From Parabacteroides distasonis (GTDB lineage: Bacteria; Bacteroidota; Bacteroidia; Bacteroidales; Tannerellaceae): DNA of 64,000 bases. Numbering within the stretch: the stretch's first letter is position 1; the number at the start of each line of letters is the position of its first letter. The DNA lies in NCBI GenBank assembly GCA_021531385.1, contig JAFBIR010000002.1, positions 271,879 through 335,878 on the forward strand, in the 5' to 3' direction. The notes beneath the pieces are model-generated. The model ran no database searches and was not told the origin of the DNA. It was given only the letters and a program-made list of their open reading frames with translations. Below are positions 9,449 to 18,384 of the stretch, in pieces. A program made the position numbers and the translations under genes.

Positions 9449-11293
9449 TTATTCTTCTACTATACGAACGCCACCCTTGTCTGCCGATGCAACCATCTTA
9501 CCGTACGCCCGCAAAGCCTTCGACACCACACGTTGACGATAAGGCGGGGTAAAGGCCTTCTTGCCCTTTGCCTCCTCTGCCTCCCGACGTGCGGCCAACT
9601 CCTCGTCGCTCAAACGGACGTTGATGGAGCGCTCCGGAATATTGATCTCGATGATGTCGCCATCCTTCACCAAACCGATGGCACCGCCTGATGCCGCCTC
9701 CGGCGAGATATGGCCGATCGACAAACCGGACGTACCGCCACTGAAACGACCATCCGTGATCAAGGCGCACTCTTTACCCAAGTGACGGCTCTTGATGTAA
9801 GAGGTCGGGTAAAGCATCTCCTGCATACCAGGGCCACCCTTAGGTCCTTCATACGTGATCACCACCACATCGCCCGATACGACCTTACCACCTAAGATAC
9901 CCTCGCAAGCGGCATCTTGCGAGTCGAACACCTTCGCAGGACCGGCGAACTTCCAGATGCTCTCATCCACACCGGCTGTCTTCACCACGCAACCATCCAC
10001 GGCGATATTACCCTTCAACACAGCCAAACCGCCATCTTTCGAGTAAGCATGAGCCACGTCACGGATACAACCCGCTGCACGGTCGGTATCCAACTCCTTA
10101 TAATAGCTCTCTTGCGAACCCATCTGGGTGCTGAATTGATGAGCCGGTGCGCTCTTGTATTTCTGAATTGCCTTTTCCGTCACGTTCGGTGAGGTAATCG
10201 CATAGTGATCAACCGCCTCCGCCAAGGTCAAGCCATCCACACGCTTCGTACTGCCATCCACCAAACCGGCTTGCATTAACTCGTTCATGATCGCCATGAT
10301 ACCGCCCGCACGGTTCACATCTTGCACATGGTAGGTATGCGTATTAGGTGCCACCTTGCAAAGACAAGGAGTCTTGCGAGACAACATATCTATATCATCC
10401 ATCTTGAAGTCAGCACCCGCCTCCTGCGCAACGGCCAACAGGTGAAGCACCGTGTTTGTAGAGCCACCCATTGCAATGTCTAACGACATAGCGTTCAAGA
10501 AGGCTTGACGGGTAGCGATGTTGCGAGGCAAAACTGACTCATCGCCATCGCGATAATATTTGTAAGCGTTCTCCACGATCTGCTTAGCGGCATCTCGGAA
10601 AAGCTGCGTACGATTCTTATGGGTAGCGACGATCGTACCATTACCCGGCAAAGCCAAGCCGATCGCCTCATTCAAACAGTTCATGGAGTTGGCCGTGAAC
10701 ATACCGGAGCAACAGCCGCAACCGGGGCAAGCACGACGCTCCACCTCAGCCACACGTTGATCATCCACACTGGTATCCGCCGATTCGATCATGGCGTCAA
10801 TCAAATCCAAATGGCGGCCATCTAACTCACCCGCCTCCATCGGACCTCCTGAGACGAAGATCGTCGGGATATTCAAACGCATGGAAGCCATCAACATACC
10901 CGGAGTGATCTTGTCGCAGTTGCTGATGCAAACCATCGCATCGGCCTTGTGCGCATTCACCATATATTCTACGCTATCCGCGATGATGTCGCGTGAGGGA
11001 AGCGAATAGAGCATACCGTCATGCCCCATGGCGATACCATCGTCGATGGCGATCGTGTTGAACTCAGCGGCAAAGCAACCTAACTTCTCGATCTCTGCCT
11101 TCACCAACTGACCCACCTCATGCAGGTGCACATGACCCGGCACAAACTGTGTAAACGAGTTCACGACGGCAATGATGGGTTTACCGAATTGTTCTTCCTT
11201 CATGCCTACGGCACGCCATAACGCACGCGCACCTGCCATGCGGCGGCCCTCAGTGCTAAATGAGCTTCTTAGCGGATTCTTCATCACTTCCAT
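9449..11293 (-). CDS. ilvD: dihydroxy-acid dehydratase
   Basis: 614 residues, the usual length. Iron-sulfur and active-site signatures are present: '[15 protein letters not shown]' and '[16 protein letters not shown]'. It dehydrates 2,3-dihydroxy acids to 2-oxo acids for valine, isoleucine and leucine. It is the first structural gene of the operon, directly downstream of an attenuator-like leader. Either the ATG at 11293 or the one at 11284 (MKNPLRSSF) could be the start. Confidence 0.96.
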   Translation of the reverse strand: MEVMKNPLRSSFSTEGRRMAGARALWRAVGMKEEQFGKPIIAVVNSFTQFVPGHVHLHEVGQLVKAEIEKLGCFAAEFNTIAIDDGIAMGHDGMLYSLPSRDIIADSVEYMVNAHKADAMVCISNCDKITPGMLMASMRLNIPTIFVSGGPMEAGELDGRHLDLIDAMIESADTSVDDQRVAEVERRACPGCGCCSGMFTANSMNCLNEAIGLALPGNGTIVATHKNRTQLFRDAAKQIVENAYKYYRDGDESVLPRNIATRQAFLNAMSLDIAMGGSTNTVLHLLAVAQEAGADFKMDDIDMLSRKTPCLCKVAPNTHTYHVQDVNRAGGIMAIMNELMQAGLVDGSTKRVDGLTLAEAVDHYAITSPNVTEKAIQKYKSAPAHQFSTQMGSQESYYKELDTDRAAGCIRDVAHAYSKDGGLAVLKGNIAVDGCVVKTAGVDESIWKFAGPAKVFDSQDAACEGILGGKVVSGDVVVITYEGPKGGPGMQEMLYPTSYIKSRHLGKECALITDGRFSGGTSGLSIGHISPEAASGGAIGLVKDGDIIEINIPERSINVRLSDEELAARREAEEAKGKKAFTPPYRQRVVSKALRAYGKMVASADKGGVRIVEE

Positions 11294-11359
11294 AGAATAT
11301 ATGCTTTATTTATATGGAGTCGCTCCTTTTCGGCTCCTTTTATTTTATTATTATTCAAC

Positions 11360-11389
11360 AAAAAAGCCCTTCTCGTTCAGGAGAAAGGC
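11360..11389 (-). terminator. ilv leader attenuator (terminator hairpin with competing antiterminator)
   Basis: On the minus strand GCCTTTCTC (11381-11389) pairs with GAGAAGGGC (11366-11374, one G-U), followed by six T. The segment CCTTTCTCC (11380-11388) can instead pair perfectly with GGAGAAAGG (11429-11437), just after the leader-peptide stop codon. The two hairpins are mutually exclusive, the classical 2:3 versus 3:4 arrangement of transcription attenuation. Confidence 0.85.
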
Positions 11390-11437
11390 CCCAAGTAATA
11401 TCTTCTCAAATTCTCAACGTTCAACATACCTTTCTCC

Positions 11438-11497
11438 TCACCTACTAACGCTTAGAAGGACCACGACGAGATCAATATGCAATACGTTGTTCATCAT
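11438..11497 (-). CDS. ilv operon leader peptide (19 aa)
   Basis: A 20-codon open frame on the minus strand reads MMNNVLHIDLVVVLLSVSR and stop. Eleven of its 19 residues are Val, Leu or Ile (five V, five L, one I), with an uninterrupted LVVVLL run. It lies between the promoter (11529-11560) and the antiterminator/terminator hairpins, ahead of ilvD. The leucine codons overlap a CCTTCT stretch that could pair imperfectly with the antiterminator arm GGAGAAAGG. Ribosome stalling on these codons when branched-chain aminoacyl-tRNA is scarce would favour the antiterminator. No database comparison was possible. Confidence 0.82.
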   Translation of the reverse strand: MMNNVLHIDLVVVLLSVSR

Positions 11498-11528
11498 ACT
11501 TCTTGAATACTCTTTTTGTTTGACGCTG

Positions 11529-11560
11529 CAAATGTAGAACAATAATTGTAACCCACAAAG
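11529..11560 (-). promoter_or_regulatory. ilv operon promoter
   Basis: On the minus strand CTTTG (-33 type, 11556-11560), a 19-base spacer and TACATTTG (-7 box TAnnTTTG, 11529-11536). The predicted transcript has a leader of about 230 bases before ilvD containing the leader peptide and attenuator. Confidence 0.8.
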
Positions 11561-11727
11561 GATTTAAAAGAAAAATCTTCGCTTTTCTAACGATTTTCAA
11601 TCAAAATCGGATTCCAACCTTGCAAATTAACAGTTCACGATGCTTTTTCGCTTTAAATAATCAGTCGAACTCAAGAAAAATGCGTTTCTTTGCAGGGTAA
11701 ACTTATTGAATAATACTGGAACGAGCT
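11561..11727. other. divergent intergenic gap with nothing further recognised
   Basis: Between the ilv promoter and the Rpn-type nuclease gene. It is A+T-rich. A TTTCTTTG sequence near 11690 is a poor match to the Bacteroidetes -7 box for the plus-strand gene. Confidence 0.3.
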
Positions 11728-12660
11728 ATGAGATATTTGGATCCAAAAGCAGATTTGACATTTAAGCGTGTGTTTGGCGAGCATCCTGACTTAGTCATCA
11801 GTTTGCTGAATGCCTTATTGCCTATCAAAGAGGGAGAAGAGATTTTATCCGTGGAGTACTTACCATCGGAGATGGTGCCTGAGAATCCTTTACGTAAGAA
11901 CAGCATCGTAGATGTACGTTGCCGAGATCAGCAAGGGCGGCAGTATATCGTGGAGATGCAAATGATTTGGTCGCCTGAGTTCATGCAACGGGTGCTGTTC
12001 AACTCCGCCAAAGCATACGTGCGGCAGCTGAAAGGTGGTGAACAATATGAATTATTGGAACCTGTCTATTCGTTGAACCTGGTGAATGAGGTGTTTGAAC
12101 CGGAATTGAAAGAATATTACCACTATTACCAATTGGTGCATGTGCTCCATACAGAGCGGGTGATCGACGGTTTACATTTAGTCTTCGTGGAGTTGCCGAA
12201 GTTCACACCTCATACCTTTACGGAGAAGCGGATGCAAGCCCTGTGGCTCCGTTTCCTGACGGAGATACAAACAAACACCCGGCAAGCCCCGCAAGATTTG
12301 TTGGCTGACCCACAGATCCGAAAGGCACTCTCCATCGTGGAGGAATCCGCCTACACCGATGAGCAACTGTTGGGTTACGATAAGTTCTGGGATGTCATCA
12401 GCGTAGAGAAAACCCTCTTTTATAGCGCCAATCGAAGAGGAATGAAGCAAGGATTAGCACAAGGATTGGCACAGGGGATAGCGCAAGGATTGGCACAAGG
12501 ACGTGAGCAAGGATTGGCACAAGGGCGTGAAGAAGGGCGTGAAGAAGGACGTGAGCAAGAGAAAATCCATATCGCTCAAAAGATGAAAGCATTAGGGATG
12601 GATACAAAAACTATCGAACAGGTCTCAGGATTAACCGCCGAGCAAATCGAACAACTATAA
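11728..12660 (+). CDS. Rpn-family recombination-promoting nuclease / PD-(D/E)XK transposase-like protein
   Basis: 310 residues. The N-terminal 'DPKADLTFKRVFGEHPDLVISLLNALL' and the PD-(D/E)XK core 'SIVDVRCRDQQGRQYIVEMQ' (D, then E-x-Q) identify the Rpn/YhgA-like nuclease family, implicated in RecA-independent recombination in Escherichia coli. The C-terminus (about residues 238-277) is a low-complexity run of GLAQ, GREQ and GREEG units, encoded by imperfect tandem DNA repeats at about 12450-12560 that could change copy number. It stands alone between the ilv leader and a terminator, and is probably a free-standing nuclease gene rather than a complete mobile element. Confidence 0.88.
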   Translation: MRYLDPKADLTFKRVFGEHPDLVISLLNALLPIKEGEEILSVEYLPSEMVPENPLRKNSIVDVRCRDQQGRQYIVEMQMIWSPEFMQRVLFNSAKAYVRQLKGGEQYELLEPVYSLNLVNEVFEPELKEYYHYYQLVHVLHTERVIDGLHLVFVELPKFTPHTFTEKRMQALWLRFLTEIQTNTRQAPQDLLADPQIRKALSIVEESAYTDEQLLGYDKFWDVISVEKTLFYSANRRGMKQGLAQGLAQGIAQGLAQGREQGLAQGREEGREEGREQEKIHIAQKMKALGMDTKTIEQVSGLTAEQIEQL

Positions 12661-12663
12661 GCC

Positions 12664-12693
12664 CTATCGGATTGTCCTCTCGACAGCCGATAG
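12664..12693. terminator. hairpin between convergent genes
   Basis: CTATCGG(A) and CCGATAG form a stem with inner TTGTC/GACAG pairing, between the Rpn gene and the ABC permease. Only a modest T run (TTGTTTTTA) follows on the plus strand. Confidence 0.6.
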
Positions 12694-12706
12694 AGCCATG
12701 TTGTTT

Positions 12707-13972
12707 TTATTCATACCGCAACGCCTCCGCAGGTGGCAAACTTTCCGCTTTGTGCACTGGATACCAGCTACCGATGAGAATCATCGCCGCCATGGAGAGG
12801 TAAGCGAAACCAACTGTAACGGTGAAACGCTGTAACGAATAGGCCTCCCGATAGGTATCCAACTGATCGGCTTTACCATAATTGAGGGCGAAGAGCAACA
12901 GAAAGGGAAGGGTCAACGCCAAGAGGAGCAACCCCTCGGAATAGATCACCTGACCGATCTGCCGATGACTCGACCCCATTGCCAAGCGCAAACCGATCTC
13001 TCCTCTTCTACGTTGCGTGCGCAACCAGAAGGTTCCTGCCACCCCGAAGAAGACATTGAGCAACAGGAAACTGCCAATCGCCACACGTTGCTTATTGCTG
13101 TCGAATTTGGATTTCAAGAGCTCCTCCCGCTGCTTGGCGATACTCTTCACGCCACTGACATACAAATCGCCGGATCGCATACGTTCAGAGGCGCTATCCA
13201 AGAAGTCATACATCTGTTCCTCGCTCATCGCCTGCTTCATGCGCACGCACAACTCCGCATTTCTCGCACCTAAGCCATTGACAAAATCCTCAAACACCTC
13301 TCTCTGTAAGATCACGAACGAACAGGTCTCCTCTCGATCGAAATCGTTGGAGCGGAAATGAGGCACCACCGCCACGACTCGCCCCGGATCGCTACCATCC
13401 TCATTGTAGGAAACCTTCATCCCCACAGCGGAGCGATCGGGATAGAACCGTTCAGCCGCCGCACTTGAAAGCACTACCGGTGTAGCTTCTGCCTTGACCT
13501 GCTTCGTGATGGATTGTCCCTGCTCATCACGCATCCGAAAGAGATCGAAGTATTCAGGGCTTACTTGAATGACATGGAAAGATTCCGCATGGACACCCGC
13601 CGTGTCGCCCTCAAGGGGGAACAAGCCTCGCCAAGCATTACCGTAGGAATAGGGCATCGACCAATAACTCATGGCGACCTCCTCCACCTCCGCTTCTTGA
13701 CGAATACGCTCCATCAACGCCAACAGCTCCGTCGCTTGATCAGACGGCTCATCACCCTCCGCTTCACCACTCGTTTCCGCAGGGAGCGCACTCAACTTGA
13801 AGCGCCACGTGTTGCTGATGTCATACCCTATCGGCGCTTGGTAGCAACGCACATCCACCCACATCTGATCCGCCAAAATCCACAAGGCGCACACGGCAAT
13901 GACCATTTCCGCGAAAATCCAACCGTTCGTACGGCGCTGCGCCCATAGCATATTAAATATATGTAGTAACAT
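12707..13972 (-). CDS. MacB-like ABC exporter permease (FtsX fold), second of two
   Basis: 421 residues from the ATG at 13972 (MLLHIFNMLWAQRR), 25 bases after the upstream permease stop; the frame continues upstream but into that gene. One transmembrane helix near residues 18-38 ('WIFAEMVIAVCALWILADQ') is followed by a large periplasmic MacB-type core. Three C-terminal helices follow, including 'VAIGSFLLLNVFFGVAGTFWL' and the 'EIGLRLAMGSS' FtsX signature. It is likely the inner-membrane partner of the adaptor encoded upstream. No ATP-binding subunit is encoded in this operon. Confidence 0.85.
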   Translation of the reverse strand: MLLHIFNMLWAQRRTNGWIFAEMVIAVCALWILADQMWVDVRCYQAPIGYDISNTWRFKLSALPAETSGEAEGDEPSDQATELLALMERIRQEAEVEEVAMSYWSMPYSYGNAWRGLFPLEGDTAGVHAESFHVIQVSPEYFDLFRMRDEQGQSITKQVKAEATPVVLSSAAAERFYPDRSAVGMKVSYNEDGSDPGRVVAVVPHFRSNDFDREETCSFVILQREVFEDFVNGLGARNAELCVRMKQAMSEEQMYDFLDSASERMRSGDLYVSGVKSIAKQREELLKSKFDSNKQRVAIGSFLLLNVFFGVAGTFWLRTQRRRGEIGLRLAMGSSHRQIGQVIYSEGLLLLALTLPFLLLFALNYGKADQLDTYREAYSLQRFTVTVGFAYLSMAAMILIGSWYPVHKAESLPPAEALRYE

Positions 13973-13997
13973 CTTTCTGATTGATTTTTGATTGTTA

Positions 13998-15275
13998 TTA
14001 TTTCTTCTCACTCTCCGAACCATGAATGGCATCAACAATCGGTTTCCGCATGGTGTGCCATGCCGGAATCATGGCGCTCAACAGGTTGAGCAAAAAGGCC
14101 AAGATAAACGCCGCCAAGAACAACCCTGGACGGATCAACATGGGCACCGTCAACCGCACCTCCGCATTGAACAGGAACGACCTAGCCACGAAAAGCATCC
14201 CAATCGAGAGCACGATACCGATCGCCGCACCAATCAAGGTCATCACCATGTTCTCCGAAAGCACCTGACTGATAATGTCCCAACGGGTAGCACCAAACGC
14301 CCGACGCATACCGATCTCCTCGATCCGCTTTTGCAGGGAGGATTGGATCACACCGATCAGGTTCAAAGCGGGAATCACCAAGAGGAAGAGCAAGAACAAC
14401 CCCTTATCTACCAAATATCCTTTCCAATCCACCTTGTTAAAGCCTCCACTGCCCATCGCCGCATCCAACTGCGTGAGCGCACCTGCCGGGAAAGAGAGAT
14501 CGGTGTCTCGTTTCCCCTTGTTATAACGCTCCACCTGTCCCTGCAGCTCTTGGCGAATCGTCTCGAAATCGGCGGAAGAGCGAGCCAACATACAAACAGA
14601 GAAACCACCGGGGATATTCTCGCCATAGGTGGAGGGCGTAATCAGATCGGCATTACAGGTATAGGGGGCAAAGAGCTGCCCGTAAGAAACCATCAAGGGG
14701 TTCGGCACCTCCTTCACGACACCACACACCCGGTAGCTCTTGAAGTCGATCACTACCTCTCTGCCAACCGCCGATTCGTTGCCAAACAGCTTTCGAGCCG
14801 TCTCCTCAGAGAGCACCACCGTGCGAATACCCGCATCAAAATCGGCTTGCGTGAAGGGAGCACCCTCTACGAAGGTATGATCAAAGATCTGCCAATACCC
14901 CGCATCCGTCCAACGGAAGGCATACTCCCTCATCAGGTGCTTCTCCGGCAAGGAAACCGGACGGTTATCCGCCGTATAACCACATACCGCCTCCGGTGTC
15001 TTCAACGAGTAGAAACACTCCTTCAACACCTCCGCCGACATCAAACCTCGATTGCGTGCACCCCCTGAGCGACTATTGGCCTCCGTCCCGAAGACATAGA
15101 GAAAACGGTCACGGTGAGATTCCGGGGCGAAACCAGCCAAATTGATCTGAAACACCAACACCATGACCAAAATCACCGCCACCGCCAAAGCTGTTCCTGC
15201 CACCGAGAGCCCTGTCACCAAAGGACTCTCTCGGAATTGCTGCATCGCCTGCTTCACATATTGTTCGAGTAACAT
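13998..15275 (-). CDS. MacB-like ABC exporter permease (FtsX fold), first of two
   Basis: 425 residues. An N-terminal transmembrane helix ('GLSVAGTALAVAVILVMVLV') is followed by a periplasmic core and three C-terminal helices. The signature 'EEIGMRRAFGATRWDIISQVLSE' is the cytoplasmic loop that contacts the ATPase in FtsX/MacB permeases. It is 20 bases downstream of the adaptor gene. With the next permease it probably forms a heterodimer exporting a peptide, lipid or toxic compound; the substrate cannot be told from sequence. Confidence 0.87.
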   Translation of the reverse strand: MLLEQYVKQAMQQFRESPLVTGLSVAGTALAVAVILVMVLVFQINLAGFAPESHRDRFLYVFGTEANSRSGGARNRGLMSAEVLKECFYSLKTPEAVCGYTADNRPVSLPEKHLMREYAFRWTDAGYWQIFDHTFVEGAPFTQADFDAGIRTVVLSEETARKLFGNESAVGREVVIDFKSYRVCGVVKEVPNPLMVSYGQLFAPYTCNADLITPSTYGENIPGGFSVCMLARSSADFETIRQELQGQVERYNKGKRDTDLSFPAGALTQLDAAMGSGGFNKVDWKGYLVDKGLFLLFLLVIPALNLIGVIQSSLQKRIEEIGMRRAFGATRWDIISQVLSENMVMTLIGAAIGIVLSIGMLFVARSFLFNAEVRLTVPMLIRPGLFLAAFILAFLLNLLSAMIPAWHTMRKPIVDAIHGSESEKK

Positions 15276-15295
15276 ACCTATTCCTCCTTTCTCGC

Positions 15296-16543
15296 TTAAT
15301 CTTTCAATTTCAATTTACTCTTTTCCTTATAGTTCGACATGTCCGAAACCACCACCTGATCACCTGGTTGCAAACCGCTCACCACCTCGACATACTCGAA
15401 GTTGCTATCGCCCAAGCGCACCTTCCGTTTCAACAGCTCGCCATCGTTCACTACAAAGAGGTCATACTCGCCCTTCCCCACATAGTAGGAGCCATTGGCG
15501 ATGCGCAACACCTCCTCCTTGATGGCATTCATCACATAGACATCCGTCTTTAATCCGGAGCGTAAGCGTTTGTTGTTATCATCCGACAGCTGCACCGTAA
15601 AGGAGATCACCCCATTCTTTGAGAGGGGAGTCACGTCGCTCACCGTACCGTCAATCTTCTCACTACCGATCTTCACCACCGCATGACTACCTGGTGCCAC
15701 CCGGTCGCCATAGGTATCGGCGATCTCACCCTCCACCTTGAAGTGCGAGAGGTCGGAGACGACCGCCACCCGGTTGCCCTCCGTCACCTGCGCACCGATC
15801 TCATTGTTCACATAGGTCAAGATCGCCTTGCGAGGCGAACGGATCTGCGCATCCTCCAAGATCCGTTTGGTTTCTGCCAAACTCTTACGGAAGATGTTCA
15901 ACTCAAGCGCCTTCACCTTATAATCGGCATCCGCCAACGCCTGCTCATTCACATATTTCTGCTCATCCTCTTGCAGCTTCAAGAGGCTCACGTTGTAATC
16001 CAACTCCACCTGACGCACCTTGTCGGTCATACCCGCACCAAGGCTATCGAGATAACGCTCGTTGCGCAGCTCTACCTCCTTGCGGTTCAACTCCATGCGA
16101 GAGACCTTCAATTGCATCTCCATCTCCGAGAGCTTGCTGCGGTTTTGAATGGCCAACTGCTCCAACTGCAACTGCTTCATCTGCTCCTCGTCGAGCTGCT
16201 TCTTGTAGTCGGTTTCCGCGCTCAACAGGTCGAGTCGCAAGATAGGGGTACCCACATCCACCGAGTCGCCCCCCTTCTTATACACCTCCACGATGCGGGA
16301 GTTGATCGGCGAGTTGATGATCTCCTCAAACGCCGGTACCACTTTACCCGATGCGCTCACCGACACCTCGATCGTCCCCTTATCGACCGTCGAGAACAAC
16401 AAATCTTTCCGCGCCAAACTCGATTGCATCAAACGCACCATACCCCCCATTACGACGACGGCTGCCACTACACCCGTTCCGATCTTCATCCACTGTTTCC
16501 GGCGCTCTCGCTGCCGTACCTCCTTCGGTATTTCTCTGTCCAT
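15296..16543 (-). CDS. HlyD-type periplasmic adaptor of the MacB-like exporter
   Basis: 415 residues from the ATG at 16543 (MDREIPKEVRQRERRK). The more upstream ATG would fall inside or before the sigma-54 promoter. A basic N-terminus leads into one membrane anchor (about residues 19-38). A biotinyl-lipoyl half-motif, a long coiled-coil hairpin (about 90-210), a second lipoyl half and a beta-barrel domain follow. It connects the inner-membrane permeases to an outer-membrane channel, which is not encoded nearby. It is the first gene of the three-gene operon. Confidence 0.88.
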   Translation of the reverse strand: MDREIPKEVRQRERRKQWMKIGTGVVAAVVVMGGMVRLMQSSLARKDLLFSTVDKGTIEVSVSASGKVVPAFEEIINSPINSRIVEVYKKGGDSVDVGTPILRLDLLSAETDYKKQLDEEQMKQLQLEQLAIQNRSKLSEMEMQLKVSRMELNRKEVELRNERYLDSLGAGMTDKVRQVELDYNVSLLKLQEDEQKYVNEQALADADYKVKALELNIFRKSLAETKRILEDAQIRSPRKAILTYVNNEIGAQVTEGNRVAVVSDLSHFKVEGEIADTYGDRVAPGSHAVVKIGSEKIDGTVSDVTPLSKNGVISFTVQLSDDNNKRLRSGLKTDVYVMNAIKEEVLRIANGSYYVGKGEYDLFVVNDGELLKRKVRLGDSNFEYVEVVSGLQPGDQVVVSDMSNYKEKSKLKLKD

Positions 16544-16577
16544 ATTATGTTCGTTTTTATTTTCCTGCCAAATCCTA

Positions 16578-16593
16578 TACAAAATTCGTGCCA
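16578..16593 (-). promoter_or_regulatory. sigma-54 (RpoN) type promoter of the MacB-like operon
   Basis: The minus strand reads TGGCACGAATTTTGTA. The -24 element TGGCACG is exact and the -12 element TTGTA differs at one base from TTGCA, with the exact four-base spacing of the TGGCACG-N4-TTGCW consensus. The start of transcription would be near 16567, 24 bases before the adaptor ATG. A TAnnTTTG-like box (16592-16599) overlaps it and is an alternative housekeeping promoter. Confidence 0.65.
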
Positions 16594-16636
16594 AAAATAT
16601 AACTTACTCATAATCAGATATGATTACTTTTTACAA

Positions 16637-16675
16637 GTGTTCGTTTTCGAACACAGTGTTCGTTTTCGTGCACAC
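16637..16675. promoter_or_regulatory. tandem palindromic upstream activator-like sites
   Basis: Copy 1 (16637-16654) is a perfect palindrome GTGTTCG-TTTT-CGAACAC. Copy 2 (16656-16675) repeats GTGTTCG-TTTT-CG and ends in GCACAC, a degenerate second half. The 19-base period and position, about 70-108 bases upstream of the predicted sigma-54 start, are those of enhancer-binding-protein sites. The GH51 promoter lies on the other side, so dual control is possible. Confidence 0.6.
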
Positions 16676-16713
16676 TAAGCGGACAAAAAGCGGATATTCT
16701 CACGCCTTTTCGC

Positions 16714-16721
16714 TACTTTTG
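16714..16721 (+). promoter_or_regulatory. -7 promoter box for the GH51 gene
   Basis: TACTTTTG matches TAnnTTTG and lies 28 bases before the ATG at 16749. No clear -33 element was seen. Confidence 0.55.
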
Positions 16722-16748
16722 TAAACGAACAAACAATACGAAAAAGCT

Positions 16749-18302
16749 ATGAGATTTCAGCAAATTTGGGGCGTGGCCCTATGCGCAGCAGTGTCACTGT
16801 CGATACAAGCACAAACCGTCACACTGCATGGCGATCAACCGGGAGAAGTTATTCCAAAGGAGATTTACGGACAATTCGCCGAGCATCTCGGCACCTGCAT
16901 CTATGGAGGCCTTTGGGTGGGAAAAGAGTCGAAGATCCCCAACCAAGAGGGGTATCGCACGGATGTGCTCAATGCCTTGAAAGCCTTGAAGGTGCCCGTG
17001 CTTCGTTGGCCGGGCGGTTGCTTCGCCGACGAGTATCACTGGATGGATGGCATCGGCCCTAAGGAGCAACGCCCCAAGATGGTGAACAACAACTGGGGTG
17101 GCACCGTGGAGGATAACTCGTTCGGCACGCATGAGTTCTTCAACTTATGCGAGCTACTGGGGTGCGAGCCATACCTGAGTGGCAATGTTGGTAGCGGAAC
17201 GGTGGAGGAGTTGGCCAAATGGGTGGAATACATCACCTCCGACAGCGACTCACCCATGGCGAACCTGCGACGGAAGAATGGACGGGAACATTCATGGAAC
17301 CTGAAATTCCTGGGGGTGGGCAACGAATCATGGGGATGCGGTGGCTCGATGCGACCGGAGTACTACGCCGACCTGTTTCGTCGATACAGCACCTATTGCC
17401 GTAATTACGACGGACATCAACTCTTCAAGATCGCCAGTGGTGCGAGCGACTATGACTACAACTGGACGGAGGTGCTGATGCAGCGAGGTGGTGGCAACAT
17501 GGCAGGACTCTCCTTGCACTACTACACCGTGCCTGGTTGGGAGGGGTCGAAAGGATCAGCCACCCAATTCACCCGTGACCAGTATTATTGGACAATCGGC
17601 AAATGCCGGGAAATCGAGGATGTGTTGAAGAAGCACATCGCAATCATGGATGCGCAAGATCCAAAAGGCAACGTCGCCCTTCTGCTCGATGAATGGGGCA
17701 CCTGGTGGGATGAGGAGCCGGGCACCATCAAGGGACATCTTTTCCAGCAGAACTCCATGCGTGACGCCATTGTCGCCTCCACCTCGTTCGACATCTTCCA
17801 TAAATATACCAAGCGATTAAAGATGGCTAACATCGCTCAGATCGTCAACGTATTGCAGTCGATGATCCTGACAAAGGAGGAACAGATGGTACTGACACCC
17901 ACCTACTACGTCTTCAAGCAATATGCCGTCCATCAAGATGCCACTCACCTACCCGTGGATATTGATTGCGAGGAGATGGAGATGCAGGGAGCCAACCGCC
18001 ATTTCGAGGCAAAGCTACCGATGTTGAGTGCCACTGCCTCCAAAGATCAACAGGGACGCATACATCTCTCGCTGACCAATGTATCCATCGACAAGGAGCA
18101 AACGGTGACCGTCAACCTGAAGGGAATCAATGCCACAAAGGCGACCGGCGTGATGCTTACCGCCCCACGCATCGAGGATCTCAACAGCTTCGAGCATCCC
18201 GACAAGGTGAAAGAGGTACCGTTTGGCGAGGTAAAGGTCAAGCAAGGCGTGATGAAAGTGACCCTCCCCAAGAACAGCATCGTGACGCTTACGTTGCTAT
18301 AA
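16749..18302 (+). CDS. secreted alpha-L-arabinofuranosidase, GH51
   Basis: 517 residues with a signal peptide (about 1-22, ending SIQAQ). GH51 signatures are clear: '[13 protein letters not shown]', the acid/base glutamate E193 in '[11 protein letters not shown]', and the nucleophile E315 in '[11 protein letters not shown]'. A C-terminal beta-sandwich domain follows. It should release terminal arabinofuranose from arabinan or arabinoxylan in the periplasm. It is monocistronic, followed by a terminator at 18338-18381, with no SusC/SusD pair nearby. Confidence 0.93.
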   Translation: MRFQQIWGVALCAAVSLSIQAQTVTLHGDQPGEVIPKEIYGQFAEHLGTCIYGGLWVGKESKIPNQEGYRTDVLNALKALKVPVLRWPGGCFADEYHWMDGIGPKEQRPKMVNNNWGGTVEDNSFGTHEFFNLCELLGCEPYLSGNVGSGTVEELAKWVEYITSDSDSPMANLRRKNGREHSWNLKFLGVGNESWGCGGSMRPEYYADLFRRYSTYCRNYDGHQLFKIASGASDYDYNWTEVLMQRGGGNMAGLSLHYYTVPGWEGSKGSATQFTRDQYYWTIGKCREIEDVLKKHIAIMDAQDPKGNVALLLDEWGTWWDEEPGTIKGHLFQQNSMRDAIVASTSFDIFHKYTKRLKMANIAQIVNVLQSMILTKEEQMVLTPTYYVFKQYAVHQDATHLPVDIDCEEMEMQGANRHFEAKLPMLSATASKDQQGRIHLSLTNVSIDKEQTVTVNLKGINATKATGVMLTAPRIEDLNSFEHPDKVKEVPFGEVKVKQGVMKVTLPKNSIVTLTLL

Positions 18303-18337
18303 TACCTTTTTGAAGGATAAGAGATTTAGACAGAGAG

Positions 18338-18381
18338 GAGCCTTACGGGATCTATTAAAACGCTCCGTAAGGCTCTATTTT
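18338..18381 (+). terminator. terminator after the GH51 gene
   Basis: Perfect 11-bp stem GAGCCTTACGG (18338-18348) with CCGTAAGGCTC (18365-18375), followed by TATTTT. Confidence 0.8.
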
Positions 18382-18384
18382 AGC

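Noticed and set aside
12450..12560. Possible CRISPR-like repeat array
   Set aside because: The repeats are in frame inside the Rpn nuclease gene, vary in unit length and have no spacers.
16592..16599. TAnnTTTG box upstream of the exporter adaptor as sole promoter
   Set aside because: It fits the box, but no -33 element is at the right spacing, and it overlaps a better-supported sigma-54 promoter; kept only as an alternative.
15683..16678. 331-codon plus-strand open frame
   Set aside because: Antisense to the HlyD-type adaptor, whose lipoyl and coiled-coil structure is evident.
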